A stretch of DNA of 64,000 nucleotides from Shewanella sp. VB17. Lineage in GTDB: Bacteria > Pseudomonadota > Gammaproteobacteria > Enterobacterales > Shewanellaceae. Below are positions 35,468 through 45,359 of this stretch, in pieces; the first letter of the stretch is position 1; the number at the start of each line of letters is the position of its first letter. The notes beneath the pieces were generated by a model. That model did no database searches. It was given only the letters and a program-made list of their open reading frames with translations, and was not told where the DNA came from. The DNA lies in assembly GCF_013248905.1 (NCBI RefSeq), contig NZ_JABRVS010000001.1:3658001-3722000 (forward strand), written 5' to 3'. A program made the translations under genes and the position numbers.

Positions 35468-36157
35468 TCAGGCATCGGTACTCTTCTCATGGGTATAGAG
35501 TAATTGATAGGCGTTATCATTTGCTACAGGAAAAATCACTGGCTCATTCGTGCCCCAACTAATATTGACTGCATAAGGCAACATTCCGATCTTTTCGCTA
35601 AAATACTCCTGAATCCATTTAAGTTTCACCGGTTCTCCTTCGTAAAAATCAGCGCGATCTTTTTGCTTTTCCCACCCATAGTAATTAAAGCGAATATTAT
35701 TATCGACCAGTAAAATTTGGCTGTAATTAGCTTTAGGCAGTGAAGTTAACCTAAGCAGCGGAGCACCTTCAAATGGTGACTCCTCGTAATTGAGTCTTTC
35801 TTTACCATCAGCACTCATACTCACACTTAATCTGATTAATGCCTGACCTTCGGTATTAAAAATCGGATTATTGGTGACAAACATAAGGTACTTTTCATTA
35901 CCCTTAAAAAAATATACTGGCTCATCTTCACTGTCTTTTACAATATAATTCGACATACCATTCAAAGATTTTTGCAAAAGAATTAAGTTTTTTGCGTTCG
36001 CCACTTCTTGTGTAAATCTACCCATGTCTTTTTGCCAGCGTTGGCTAAATGTCGAAAAACTCAAACTGCCAATAAACATCACCATGCTTAACACAAGCAT
36101 TGCGATAAGCACCTCAATAAGAGTAAATCCCCTGTAGCCAATACGGCGACTTATCAT
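35468..36157 (-). CDS. gspJ: Minor pseudopilin GspJ
   Basis: 229 residues from the ATG at 36157, preferred over an in-frame GTG at 36169 because it overlaps the gspI stop by ATGA. The prepilin signal is RGFTLIEVLIAMLVLS (cleavage before Phe, Glu at +5). About 200 residues of mainly beta structure follow, as in GspJ. Confidence 0.8.
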   Translation of the reverse strand: MISRRIGYRGFTLIEVLIAMLVLSMVMFIGSLSFSTFSQRWQKDMGRFTQEVANAKNLILLQKSLNGMSNYIVKDSEDEPVYFFKGNEKYLMFVTNNPIFNTEGQALIRLSVSMSADGKERLNYEESPFEGAPLLRLTSLPKANYSQILLVDNNIRFNYYGWEKQKDRADFYEGEPVKLKWIQEYFSEKIGMLPYAVNISWGTNEPVIFPVANDNAYQLLYTHEKSTDA

Positions 36158-36579
36158 AGCGTCCCCCACGTCAGCTCTTCAAACTCAAAAGACCGATCAT
36201 AACCTTGCTTTTTCACTGTCAAATACACTTGCCACAGATAAAACTTATCATCGAAAGACACCTGTACACCGTCTTCAGGACTCAACCGAGGCGGTGGACT
36301 CCCCTTCTTAATCACATGTGCTTGCCACTGAAATTCAAATCCGTTAAGCACGCCTTTATCCTCTATCTGCTGAGCCGTCATTTCCATCTTAAGTCTAAAA
36401 CGAATGGTATCGAGTAATAATGGTGTAATACCAAGTAATTCAGCAGTTTTAGTTGCTTTACTGCTCGCTATCGTTGCACCACGGTACGTTTGAGCAACGA
36501 CGCTAATAACAGCAAATAAGATGGTCGCAGCAATCAATACCTCGATTAAGGTAAAGCCCTTTTGAACGTTATTTAACAT
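36154..36579 (-). CDS. gspI: Minor pseudopilin GspI
   Basis: 141 residues with the prepilin signal QKGFTLIEVLIAATILFAV and a short alpha/beta domain, of usual GspI length. It overlaps gspH by 11 bp and gspJ by ATGA. Confidence 0.8.
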   Translation of the reverse strand: MLNNVQKGFTLIEVLIAATILFAVISVVAQTYRGATIASSKATKTAELLGITPLLLDTIRFRLKMEMTAQQIEDKGVLNGFEFQWQAHVIKKGSPPPRLSPEDGVQVSFDDKFYLWQVYLTVKKQGYDRSFEFEELTWGTL

Positions 36580-37177
36580 GTGTCCTAGCTAATAAGTTTG
36601 AGATATTGAGGGAAGTCTCTACCCCCTTATAATGGTAACTAAATGCCTCAACATTGATATAACCATGATTGTTTATCTTTAATAATTTAGGCTCAAAGAA
36701 TAAATGATTAAAAAGGATATCAGGCTCAGGATCATTTATTATTTTCGAGTGCAGCCGCTGATCATCAGCAAGATAAACATTTAAATCAATTCGGCGCATA
36801 GTCATGCCACTCCCATCAATATGTCCATCGTTCACACCATAGCCAGTGCCATAATCTACACCATTGATCTCGTTAGCCTCCCCATTATAAGAAAGAGTAT
36901 CTGGTAATAAATTACTATAAACTGCTTTACCATCAAACCTTAGTAATATCGCACTATCGCGGGTGAACGCATTAAGCGCCTGCTTTTGCACCCATCGCTG
37001 TAGCAATAACTGTTCGTTACGAGCCTGTGAACTTTCGATAAGCTTCATGGTAAAAGGCCCTACAAGTGCAATCGCTATCCCAAGTAAAACAATCACCACT
37101 AACAGCTCAATTAACGTCACTCCAGATTGTGTTTTTATCCTCAATAAAAGAGCATTGCCTACTTGACCAAATATCAT
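36569..37177 (-). CDS. gspH: Minor pseudopilin GspH-like
   Basis: 202 residues. The prepilin signal TQSGVTLIELLVVIVLLGIAIA comes after an 18-residue leader. The residue after the cleavage glycine is Val instead of the usual Phe or Met; Glu at +5 is kept. The remaining 170 residues do not show strong GspH motifs, so the assignment rests on order. It begins directly after the gspF stop. Confidence 0.7.
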   Translation of the reverse strand: MIFGQVGNALLLRIKTQSGVTLIELLVVIVLLGIAIALVGPFTMKLIESSQARNEQLLLQRWVQKQALNAFTRDSAILLRFDGKAVYSNLLPDTLSYNGEANEINGVDYGTGYGVNDGHIDGSGMTMRRIDLNVYLADDQRLHSKIINDPEPDILFNHLFFEPKLLKINNHGYINVEAFSYHYKGVETSLNISNLLARTHVK

Positions 37178-38374
37178 TTATAACCCGTCATTAACCGACA
37201 TGATACTGAGTAACATCACCACAACGACAGAACCCACGATACCTCCCATCACCAAAATCATCAGCGGTTCTAGTAAACTGGTGACACGGCTGGTCCAACT
37301 TCCGAAATCATTACGGCTTCGATTAGCGATCTCTTCAAAAACCGGTGTCAATTGACCACTTTCCTCTCCGACTTCTAATAGAGAGATAAAAAAATCAGGA
37401 TAGATTGGACTGGCGCTTAATGCTTCGCTGAGGCTAACACCACGTTTAATTTTTAATTTTGCAGAAAGCAACCCATCACGCAGATATCTATTTTTAACAG
37501 TACCAGATGCAAATTCGATGGCTTTATCAAGTTGTACTTCTGCATCTAACATTAATGCCATACTAGTATTGAAACGAATACGTTCAATCTGATGTACAGC
37601 AGATTTAAACAAAGGTAATTTAATTAAAAGCTCATCCAACTGATCAGTGATCAGCCCTTTTTGTAAGGCGACTTTAATTCCAATTCCTGCCATTAGTATG
37701 CCGCCAAATAGAAACCACTGGTATCGCTGCATCCATTGACTCGACTCTAACAGGAGTTGAGTGTAAACAGGTAAGTTATCGTTCCCATCGAACAACCCTC
37801 CCATCTGTGGCACAATAAAATTAAACACAAACACGATTGCCAAAATACACACCATAAGAATAACGGTAGGGTAAGTAAGCGCCTGCACAATTTTACTTTT
37901 CAGCTCTTTGCGAAACATTAAATCTTGTGCTAAACCAGCAAAAACCTTACTAAGCTCGCCACTAGCCTCTCCCATTTTCACCAAGTTAACATATAAGTTA
38001 TCGAAATCTGGATGGTGAGAGAGTGCATCAGCAAGGGATTCACCACGCTTCACTGATTGGGACAGTTCACTAAGTAATTTACCTGAAGGGCTAGTGGCTT
38101 TACCTTTACTGAGAATGTGTAAACTTTTATCAATTCTCACACCACTTCTTAGCAGCAGTGATAATTCTGACGTGATGAATTCAAGTTCATTCAAACTCAG
38201 CTTGTCTGAGCGAAACAATGCTAGCGATACCGAAGTACTTTTCTCTTTTATCGAAACAAGGTGTAACCCCTCATCAGCAAGGAGTTTTTTTGCATTTTCC
38301 AGTGTGTTACTCGTCAGTATGCTATTAACAGCGGCACCAGCATTATCGTATGCCTTATATTCAAACAACGCCAT
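37178..38374 (-). CDS. gspF: Type II secretion inner-membrane platform protein GspF
   Basis: 398 residues with two GspF domains (about 60-185 and 265-390), three membrane spans, and LLRSGVRIDKSLHIL, VKRGESLADALSHHP, LLEVGEESGQLTPVFEEIA repeats typical of the family. It starts by TAATG overlap with the gspE stop. It anchors the assembly motor. Confidence 0.93.
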   Translation of the reverse strand: MALFEYKAYDNAGAAVNSILTSNTLENAKKLLADEGLHLVSIKEKSTSVSLALFRSDKLSLNELEFITSELSLLLRSGVRIDKSLHILSKGKATSPSGKLLSELSQSVKRGESLADALSHHPDFDNLYVNLVKMGEASGELSKVFAGLAQDLMFRKELKSKIVQALTYPTVILMVCILAIVFVFNFIVPQMGGLFDGNDNLPVYTQLLLESSQWMQRYQWFLFGGILMAGIGIKVALQKGLITDQLDELLIKLPLFKSAVHQIERIRFNTSMALMLDAEVQLDKAIEFASGTVKNRYLRDGLLSAKLKIKRGVSLSEALSASPIYPDFFISLLEVGEESGQLTPVFEEIANRSRNDFGSWTSRVTSLLEPLMILVMGGIVGSVVVVMLLSIMSVNDGL

Positions 38375-40041
38375 TATCCAGCAACCCGAATGACTTCTTC
38401 AATTGTCGTTTGGCTATTAATCGCCTTAATAAACCCATCTTGCATTAGGGTTCGTCCACCACGTTCTTGATTTAAACGAATGGCGTGACTTGGAAAATTT
38501 TCATCTTTAGGTAAGGCCTTAATCGCATCATCACATCTAAGATATTCAATAATTCCTATACGGCCACGATAACCCGTATTCGAACAATGTTCACACCCCT
38601 TAGCCTTATGCAACTTAATATCAACACCATAAGCATTCGCTAAAGGCTGTAGACAGTATTTGGAAATATTCTGCTGCTGGTCGTCGTCAGGTTCACTGCA
38701 ATGAGAACATAATTTTCTAACTAACCGTTGAGCAATAATTGACACAATAGCTGCATTTAATAAATATTCTTCAGCACCGAGGTCCAGTAATCGAGTATAC
38801 GCACTAGATGCATCATTAGTATGAACAGTTGAAAAGACTAAGTGGCCAGTCAAAGCTGATTGCATGGCAATTTGAGCCGTCTCTTGATCTCTAATTTCAC
38901 CCAACATGATAACATCTGGATCTTGACGAACAACACTGCGTAACCCTGCTGAAAAATCAAAGCCTATACTAGATTGAATTTGTACCTGATTAATGCCTTC
39001 TAACTGATATTCAACCGGATCTTCAAGAGTAATAATCTTCACTGTTTCATTATTAATCGCATTCAAAAAGGTATATAGACTCGTCGTTTTACCTGAGCCT
39101 GTAGGGCCAGTTAGAAGAATAACCCCGGCTGTTTTTTCGATATCTTCACGAATATACTTTTCAATGTCTGTAGAAAGTCCTAACATCTCCATACTGTAGT
39201 TGATTGCATCCTGCCTAAGGAAACGCATCACGATACTTTCGCCATCATGCAAGGGTAATACCGATACCCGAATATCAAGATCTTCATTCGAAATTTTCAT
39301 GGCAATCTTACCATCTTGAGGGCGACGCTTTTCAGCAATATCCATCCCTGAAAGTATTTTTAATCGAGATGCGACTGGAAGACGCATTCTAGGAGGGATC
39401 CAATCCGCTTCTTTTAACACGCCATCAATTCTAAACCTTACTCTGTATCGATTACCTATAGGTTCTAGATGCATATCAGAAGCACGCGCCTTTAACCCCC
39501 TTGAAATTAAAGAATTAAGGAGGTTCACAGTAGGTGCTTCACCTGCGAGTTCTCTAAGTCTATCTTCTTCAAAATCAGATAACTCTTCACTGGCTGGAAT
39601 AGAGTTAGCGTTCGTTTGCTGGTATAGGATTTTTAATGCTTGTATTTGTTCATCAGAAGCAACCAATAATTCTATCGTTAATTGCTGTTGACTAATAAAT
39701 TGGTTAGCATCAGCAGAAAATGGATCACTTGCTATAATCATAAACTCGTGATCATTATCTCCTTTATCTACTGCGATCCAATTAAAAAAAATAAGCTGTT
39801 GATTAATAGAAAGTTCTTTAACAACATTAATATTAAGCGCTTGATATTTATCACTACTAAGAATGTTTAACCCTAAAATTTCAGCATAATATTGAGGTAA
39901 AATATCTTCAGATAAAGATCCCATATTAATTAAAATATGTTCAAGGCGACCAGCATATTTTTTTTGAAATATGGCAGCTTTATCTAAATCAGACTGAGAT
40001 ACTAGGAACTTATCCAGTAATAAGGTGTTAGCGTCAATCAT
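38374..40041 (-). CDS. gspE: Type II secretion ATPase GspE
   Basis: 555 residues: an N-terminal MshEN/GspE-N domain, then the AAA secretion ATPase with Walker A GPTGSGKTTSL, the Asp box TLEDPVEYQL, Walker B RQDPDVIMLGEIRD, and HTNDASSAYTRLLDLG. A zinc-binding CxxC pair lies near residues 446-480 (LCSHC and CEHC). It overlaps gspG by ATGA. Confidence 0.94.
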   Translation of the reverse strand: MIDANTLLLDKFLVSQSDLDKAAIFQKKYAGRLEHILINMGSLSEDILPQYYAEILGLNILSSDKYQALNINVVKELSINQQLIFFNWIAVDKGDNDHEFMIIASDPFSADANQFISQQQLTIELLVASDEQIQALKILYQQTNANSIPASEELSDFEEDRLRELAGEAPTVNLLNSLISRGLKARASDMHLEPIGNRYRVRFRIDGVLKEADWIPPRMRLPVASRLKILSGMDIAEKRRPQDGKIAMKISNEDLDIRVSVLPLHDGESIVMRFLRQDAINYSMEMLGLSTDIEKYIREDIEKTAGVILLTGPTGSGKTTSLYTFLNAINNETVKIITLEDPVEYQLEGINQVQIQSSIGFDFSAGLRSVVRQDPDVIMLGEIRDQETAQIAMQSALTGHLVFSTVHTNDASSAYTRLLDLGAEEYLLNAAIVSIIAQRLVRKLCSHCSEPDDDQQQNISKYCLQPLANAYGVDIKLHKAKGCEHCSNTGYRGRIGIIEYLRCDDAIKALPKDENFPSHAIRLNQERGGRTLMQDGFIKAINSQTTIEEVIRVAG

Positions 40042-40439
40042 TGGTAAACAACATCTGCATTTTCACCTTCACCAGCAGCAATTCCATCTTTACCATATGA
40101 CAACATTGAATAAGGCTGTCCATTTTCACCTGGTACTGTATAGATGTATGGATTATTCCAAGGATCTAATGGCACATCTTTGGGTAAATATGGCCCATCC
40201 CAAGAAGGCTTAGCAGAGCTTCTGAGTTCATTCAACTTTATTGGGTAATCGCCAAGATCTAAACGGTAAGTATCCAACGCCGTTGCTATCATTTCCATCT
40301 GAACGGCAGCTGTTTTTGTTTTTGTTGATCCTACTTTTGAAAACATCGTTGGAGCAACCAAAGACATCAATAGGCCTAAGATAACAATAACAATTAACAA
40401 TTCTATTAAAGTAAATCCACTTTCTTTAATTTGATTCAT
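40038..40439 (-). CDS. gspG: Major pseudopilin GspG
   Basis: 133 residues. Prepilin signal ESGFTLIELLIVIVILGLL, then the GspG signature: RLDLGDYP, DGPYLPKDVPLDPWNNPYIY, and SYGKDGIAAGEG with the calcium-binding loop. It is first in the gsp operon, so its promoter should lie in 40440-40733. Confidence 0.94.
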   Translation of the reverse strand: MNQIKESGFTLIELLIVIVILGLLMSLVAPTMFSKVGSTKTKTAAVQMEMIATALDTYRLDLGDYPIKLNELRSSAKPSWDGPYLPKDVPLDPWNNPYIYTVPGENGQPYSMLSYGKDGIAAGEGENADVVYQ

Positions 40440-40733
40440 ACATACACAACCAAAAATAAATTACAAAAAAACACGCAAACAGTAACAAGATAAAAACAAA
40501 ACAGCAACCAATAACTGTGATTATTTACTCAAAGTCCACGACTTTTATTACAATAATGAAAAACAGTGAATGTAAACTGATAGAGGTGTCACTATTAATA
40601 AATTCTCTGGTCTAATATCAACTTTATTTATTTTACCATTACTGTATGAGTACTGGAGAAACTCCAGAGACAATAACAAATAAAGTTAAGCCTTTAAAAA
40701 ACGCTCTTTATTGATAAACCATTAGCTTTATAA

Positions 40734-41588
40734 CTATCGATATTCAGCTCTAATCCAAGGCATATTCCGAACCAAATACAGATTAATAACAGATTTATAG
40801 TTATTCTTATGGATATAAGCAAAAAAATCCAATAATCCAAACCTTTTTCCGGATATTTTACACTTCATTACCTGCATAGACTTTAACTGCTGTTTAGATA
40901 ATATATCTAAATTTTTATCTATAAACATATTATACCCTTTAAGCTTTTTTTTATTGCTTGAGGATATTCTCACACCACCATGATCAGTATCTAATACATA
41001 ATTTCTCGCCGAAATTTTTAATGCTAATGGGTGATAGCGTAATAAACGAATCCAAGTGTCATAATCTTGAAAGGCTGGCATATTGACATCAAAGCCACCA
41101 ATTTCCTCAAACTTTGCTTTGGTCGTGAGTACTTGATTGCCCACCAAATTATAATTTAGCATTTTATCTAAGCCAAATTCACCCGACTGATACCCAAAAT
41201 TACGATCAATAAGTTCACCGCTATTCATCAACTCTTGTACATTAGCACACACAAAAGCATATTTTTCATCGTATGCGGAGACTAATTGCGAAACACGGTT
41301 ACTATAAAAATAATCATCATCGTCTAACCCTGTAATATAATAGCCACTAGCTGTGGTTATCGCTCTATTACGAGAAAAGCATGCACCAGATATAGTCTCA
41401 TTTTTTAAATAAATGAAACTATATTGCTGCTGTAATGCTTCCACTATCTCTGATGTATCATCAGTCGATGCATCATCTACAACAATCAGCTCAATTGCCA
41501 AGTAATCCTGTTTAAATACAGACTCTATAGCCCGTTTAAGAAGTCTACTTCTATTCTGTGTTATCAAATAGACACTTACTAATGTCAT
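40734..41588 (-). CDS. Glycosyltransferase, family 2
   Basis: 284 residues from the ATG at 41588, chosen over 41615 because AGGAG lies eight bases upstream and the product then begins MTLVSVYLITQNRSRLLKRAI, a normal GT2 start. VDDASTDDTSEIV and the metal site GLDDDDYFY follow near residue 80, and FQDYDTWIRL near 180. It is the last sugar gene before the gsp operon. It is cut off from the rest of the cluster by IS remnants. Confidence 0.85.
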   Translation of the reverse strand: MTLVSVYLITQNRSRLLKRAIESVFKQDYLAIELIVVDDASTDDTSEIVEALQQQYSFIYLKNETISGACFSRNRAITTASGYYITGLDDDDYFYSNRVSQLVSAYDEKYAFVCANVQELMNSGELIDRNFGYQSGEFGLDKMLNYNLVGNQVLTTKAKFEEIGGFDVNMPAFQDYDTWIRLLRYHPLALKISARNYVLDTDHGGVRISSSNKKKLKGYNMFIDKNLDILSKQQLKSMQVMKCKISGKRFGLLDFFAYIHKNNYKSVINLYLVRNMPWIRAEYR

Positions 41589-41956
41589 CGGAGAACTCCT
41601 AAGGATAACCGACATAATTTGGTATAAATAGAGAGGTTGTTACTCATAAGCTCCAGGTAAAAACCACATAAAAAAACAATAAAAGTAACTCGCCAAAGAG
41701 GAAGTTAACATCAAGGAAACACAATGACAACAAGTGAGAACTAAAATACAACTAAGTGATTACAACGAGATCGTTCACCAAAGGGAGATTGACTAGGCTG
41801 AGTTAACTCAAAGACATCCAAGTAGTCACATTTGCCAACGACGGCTTTCATGATCTTGCTGACCACGGTGACTGGCGAGAGCTTGCGTTTTTGCACCTTC
41901 TAACCACCGACAATAGCAGGGAGCGGAGTTTCCCCCCTTATCCAAACTGATGCCGC

Positions 41957-42157
41957 TCAGACTGCTATCCAGTGATAGCTAGTACATTGGTCACTGACAG
42001 CAACAGCTAGAATCTGCTCGCCTAGCACAGATTTAGCGGCATCCTTTTTGCGAAAGTATTTCACCTGTTGAAACACGGCATCATTAGCCGACATAAACCA
42101 TATCCAGCCGGTATGCTCTTCGCTATGTCGGCTATTCGTAGCATCATAGATGTGAAC
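41957..42157 (-). pseudogene. IS66-family transposase remnant
   Basis: An open stretch of 66 codons reads EEHTGWIWFMSANDAVFQQ, then SVLGEQILAVAVSDQCTSYHWI. This matches the part of IS66 transposases around the second catalytic Asp (LLGExFxGxLVSDxxSAYNWI). It has no start, and ends at a stop where QRQLCWAHL would be expected. A further coding-like stretch lies downstream near 41810-41890. Confidence 0.55.
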
Positions 42158-42227
42158 TCATGGTGCTCTTGATATGTTGTAAGTTCAAGTGAACTGAAGG
42201 TGATTTTTCACGCTGGGAAGCACTTAA

Positions 42228-42467
42228 AGCCTCGTTTTGATTGAAAGCTTTAGGGCTGTTAAAGGTAAATCAATGAGCCTTGAATATCGTTATTATACCA
42301 GTTCGAAAGAGTTATCAGCAGAGCAAGCCCTAAATGCGACTCTGGAACATTGGGGTATCGAATCAATGTACTGGGTATTGGATGTCAGCATGAACGAAGA
42401 TGCGTGCCTGATATACAAAAATAACGGCGCTGCAAAAAGAACAAACAAAGCTCAGCATAGTAGATAA
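42228..42467 (+). pseudogene. ISAs1-family transposase remnant (C-terminal part)
   Basis: The frame is open from just after a TAA at 42225 and reads SLVLIESFRAVKG, EYRYYTSSKELSAEQALNA and HWGIESMYWVLDVSMNEDACL. This matches the C-terminal third of ISAs1/H-repeat transposases (RYYISSL, HWGIEN-LHWVLDVTFxED). No N-terminal part lies upstream. It faces the IS66 remnant, so the 41616-42720 interval is a graveyard of two insertions. Confidence 0.7.
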
Positions 42468-42726
42468 AACGAAAGCGTTGTTTGATGAATCCTGAATTTC
42501 TAGAGAAGATTTTAATAGCCGGATTATGTGCGTCGATTGAATAATAGACACTGATGCGATCACCCTGCTTAATATGCCAGTAAATTGGGATGCATAAATG
42601 AAATGGTGAAATGATTAAAAATGGAAAAAAAGTAATGAGTTGAATTAGGGAGCGTCCATCTCATCGCCATAGTAATTTAAACAACGACATCATAGAGATC
42701 TAACAACTAAACAAATTTTATAAAAA

Positions 42727-42754
42727 AAAAGCCAATTCATTTGAATTGGCTTTT
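42727..42754. terminator. Strong bidirectional Rho-independent terminator
   Basis: AAAAGCCAATTC (42727-42738) pairs perfectly with GAATTGGCTTTT (42743-42754) around an ATTT loop, with A and T runs on both sides. It follows the dehydratase gene by 18 bp and ends the minus-strand transcript. Confidence 0.92.
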
Positions 42755-42772
42755 AAAAAATTAATAAGAGGT

Positions 42773-44722
42773 TTAAGACACTAAAGGAACAACTTTATTA
42801 CCAGATGGAATGACACAATCATCATTAACGATAGTATGTTGCTGCCATACTAAGTCACAAATTCCATCAGTTGGATTAAAACCAGTAGGTGTTTTTAGCA
42901 AGATGTCACGTATTAACTCATGATTAAATTCATGACATGCCATATCTAATTTACTAAGAATCACTTCTAATTCATCCCATGAAAGATAAGCTTCATTGGC
43001 CGTCATTATCCGCTCATGCTCCGTACCAGTGACATCATCACCAATTAACAGCTCTTCATACAGCTTTTCACCTGGACGTAAGCCACTGAACTCAATTGTA
43101 ATATCACCATCTGGGTTTACCGTATCCCTAACTTCAAAACCACTCAAACGAATCATTTTAGCTGCAAGGTCTATGATTTTAACTGACTCCCCCATATCCA
43201 AGACAAACACATCACCACCTTTCCCCATAGCCCCTGCTTGTATCACAAGCTGAGAAGCTTCAGGTATGGTCATAAAATAACGAGTGATTTCAGGATGAGT
43301 CACTGTGACGGGACCGCCCGATGCGATCTGCTTTCTAAATAATGGGACAACAGAGCCTGATGATCCAAGAACATTACCAAAGCGAACCATACAAAAACGT
43401 GTCGAGTGAGATTCCTTTGCCAAAGCCTGCAATGTAAGTTCAGCGATACGCTTTGTTGTCCCCATCACATTCGTCGGACGCACCGCTTTATCGGTAGAAA
43501 TTAATACAAAAGTTTCAACTTTAGCAGTAATAGCCGCTCTTGCTGTATACAGGGTACCAAATACATTATTCCGTACCCCTTCTACCACATTATGTTCAAC
43601 TAAAGGCACATGCTTATAGGCGGCAGCATGATAAACAGTTTGAACTTCAAATGCTTGCATCACAGCTTGAATTCGGTTTTCTTTTTGCACTGAGCCTAAA
43701 ATAGGGCAAATTTGAATATTTAACCCTATTTCTTGTGTCATTACAGATAATTCTTTTTCAATTGAATATAAAGCGAACTCAGATAAATCAAATAATATCA
43801 GCTTTTTAGGAGACTGCTTTAAAATTTGGCGGCATAATTCAGATCCGATGGAACCACCAGCCCCTGTCACCATGACCACTTTATCAGTGATATTATCTTT
43901 AAGGAGGTCTTCCCTAGGAGACACGGCATCACGCCCTAAAAGATCGTCAATATCAACTTCCTTAATATCACTATACAACTTATTACCACTAACTAAATCT
44001 GCCATAGCAGGTAATGTTAGTACTTGAACCGCTAACGGCTCCAGTGAAAGTAAGATTTCTTTTCTGCGTGAGCGTGAGGCACTGGGTATTGCAAGTAGTA
44101 CTTTAGTTGCTTGTTTTTGCTTAATCAGTTTACGCATAATTGAAGGAGAGTGAACATAAACACCTTGAATAACACTACCATGTGTTCTTATATCATCATC
44201 AACAAACGCAAAAGGATAATATTCATGACTTTGAGCTAAGGCAGTGACCAATTGACGACCACTAACCCCGGCCCCATAGATAATAACAGGCTCCCCCTCA
44301 CGTTTCATTCCAGAACCAACAGCCGCACGAATCACACCTCTGGAACCACCAATTAGCACTAAAGCAAAAGCGGCATAAATAATCGGCACCGTACGAGGTA
44401 AGCCTAAATGAGCAAAATAAGAAATAAACACCAAACTAACGGTTGATACCAGCACACCAAAAAGAATAGCCGTTAAAGCTTGTAAACTTAAATACCTCAA
44501 CACAGCCCGGTATAAACCGAACTTAACAAATGCCAAAATGCTGATAGGCCAAACCAAAGTAATCAATACCCAGTACCCGTGATCAGCCAATGGACTAACC
44601 GAATCGGTGCGTACCATTATTGCTAGCCAAAATGATACCAGTAGACATACCGTATCGATCCCTACACTAACGAGTCGTTTATTGGTTCGATTTAAAGAAA
44701 ATAACACCTGAAAAAAATCCAT
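42773..44722 (-). CDS. Membrane-bound UDP-GlcNAc 4,6-dehydratase (WbpM/PglF family)
   Basis: 649 residues. Four membrane spans lie in the first 130 residues, then a Rossmann-like domain (VIIYGAGVSGRQLV near 148), then an SDR dehydratase from about 280 (VMVTGAGGSIGSELCRQIL). The active site is STDKAVRPTNVMGTTKR, with Met in place of Tyr, as in WbpM/PglF. It converts UDP-GlcNAc to the 4-keto-6-deoxy sugar. With the aminotransferase, acetyltransferase and transferase at 45360-47789 it can make and load N,N'-diacetylbacillosamine. GAGG precedes the ATG. Confidence 0.9.
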   Translation of the reverse strand: MDFFQVLFSLNRTNKRLVSVGIDTVCLLVSFWLAIMVRTDSVSPLADHGYWVLITLVWPISILAFVKFGLYRAVLRYLSLQALTAILFGVLVSTVSLVFISYFAHLGLPRTVPIIYAAFALVLIGGSRGVIRAAVGSGMKREGEPVIIYGAGVSGRQLVTALAQSHEYYPFAFVDDDIRTHGSVIQGVYVHSPSIMRKLIKQKQATKVLLAIPSASRSRRKEILLSLEPLAVQVLTLPAMADLVSGNKLYSDIKEVDIDDLLGRDAVSPREDLLKDNITDKVVMVTGAGGSIGSELCRQILKQSPKKLILFDLSEFALYSIEKELSVMTQEIGLNIQICPILGSVQKENRIQAVMQAFEVQTVYHAAAYKHVPLVEHNVVEGVRNNVFGTLYTARAAITAKVETFVLISTDKAVRPTNVMGTTKRIAELTLQALAKESHSTRFCMVRFGNVLGSSGSVVPLFRKQIASGGPVTVTHPEITRYFMTIPEASQLVIQAGAMGKGGDVFVLDMGESVKIIDLAAKMIRLSGFEVRDTVNPDGDITIEFSGLRPGEKLYEELLIGDDVTGTEHERIMTANEAYLSWDELEVILSKLDMACHEFNHELIRDILLKTPTGFNPTDGICDLVWQQHTIVNDDCVIPSGNKVVPLVS

Positions 44723-45238
44723 TCGACGCCTCTAATGTCACAAGCTAAACATAAAATACACTCAAGATATTACACCTAAAATGATGAAGCAGATTTTACC
44801 ACAAAATAGATAATACTTATCTGTAGATATTGAAATTCAAGCATAAAAGAACAAAAAACAAACAATAGATAACAAAGCAACTTACTAAATCAAAAAATCA
44901 CACCTTTAAATTCAACAAGATTACGATAGATCTACTTGCTCATGCTTTGTTTTAAAGGCTCACATTTGAAACAAAACTTAGAAAAACTAGTCTTCGACAA
45001 GCCACTTTATTCTACATCATTCGTTCAAAAATTTTAATCTGTATATGCTTAAGGAAATTTGCGGCAGTATGAATACTGGATATGAAGTCTGCGAAAAGGA
45101 TGTGTGGAGGGGGGCTGAGCCACAAACTGGTAAGAGGAATATATTTCAAAAAAGTATATTCATCAGCAATTCGTTTTGTACTCTGATAATGACGTATAAA
45201 TAAAATACTTGACCATAAAAGCAGAGCTTTAAGAATAA
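44723..45238. other. Intergenic region upstream of the WbpM/PglF-like gene
   Basis: No supported gene. A 77-codon minus-strand frame at 45012-45245 begins inside the terminator of the upstream operon, lacks a ribosome binding site and matches nothing I know. AT-rich stretches near 44800-44900 probably carry the dehydratase promoter. Confidence 0.4.
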
Positions 45239-45289
45239 AACCCACAGCTACTATGGACTGACCAAGTGTAACTATGATTACTGTGGGTT
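45239..45289 (-). terminator. Terminator of the large minus-strand polysaccharide operon
   Basis: AACCCACAG (45239-45247) pairs with CTGTGGGTT (45281-45289) across a 33-base loop that can fold further. On the minus strand the stem is followed by TTTTATT. It lies 71 bp after the aminotransferase stop. Confidence 0.6.
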
Positions 45290-45359
45290 ATTTTAATGAT
45301 GAAAGGGTCACATCAAATCTGAAGCAGTAAACACTAAAGGTAATGACTGCCAGACAAGC

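Noticed and set aside
45012..45245. 77-codon minus-strand open frame
   Set aside because: Starts within the terminator stem, no ribosome binding site, no recognised motif.
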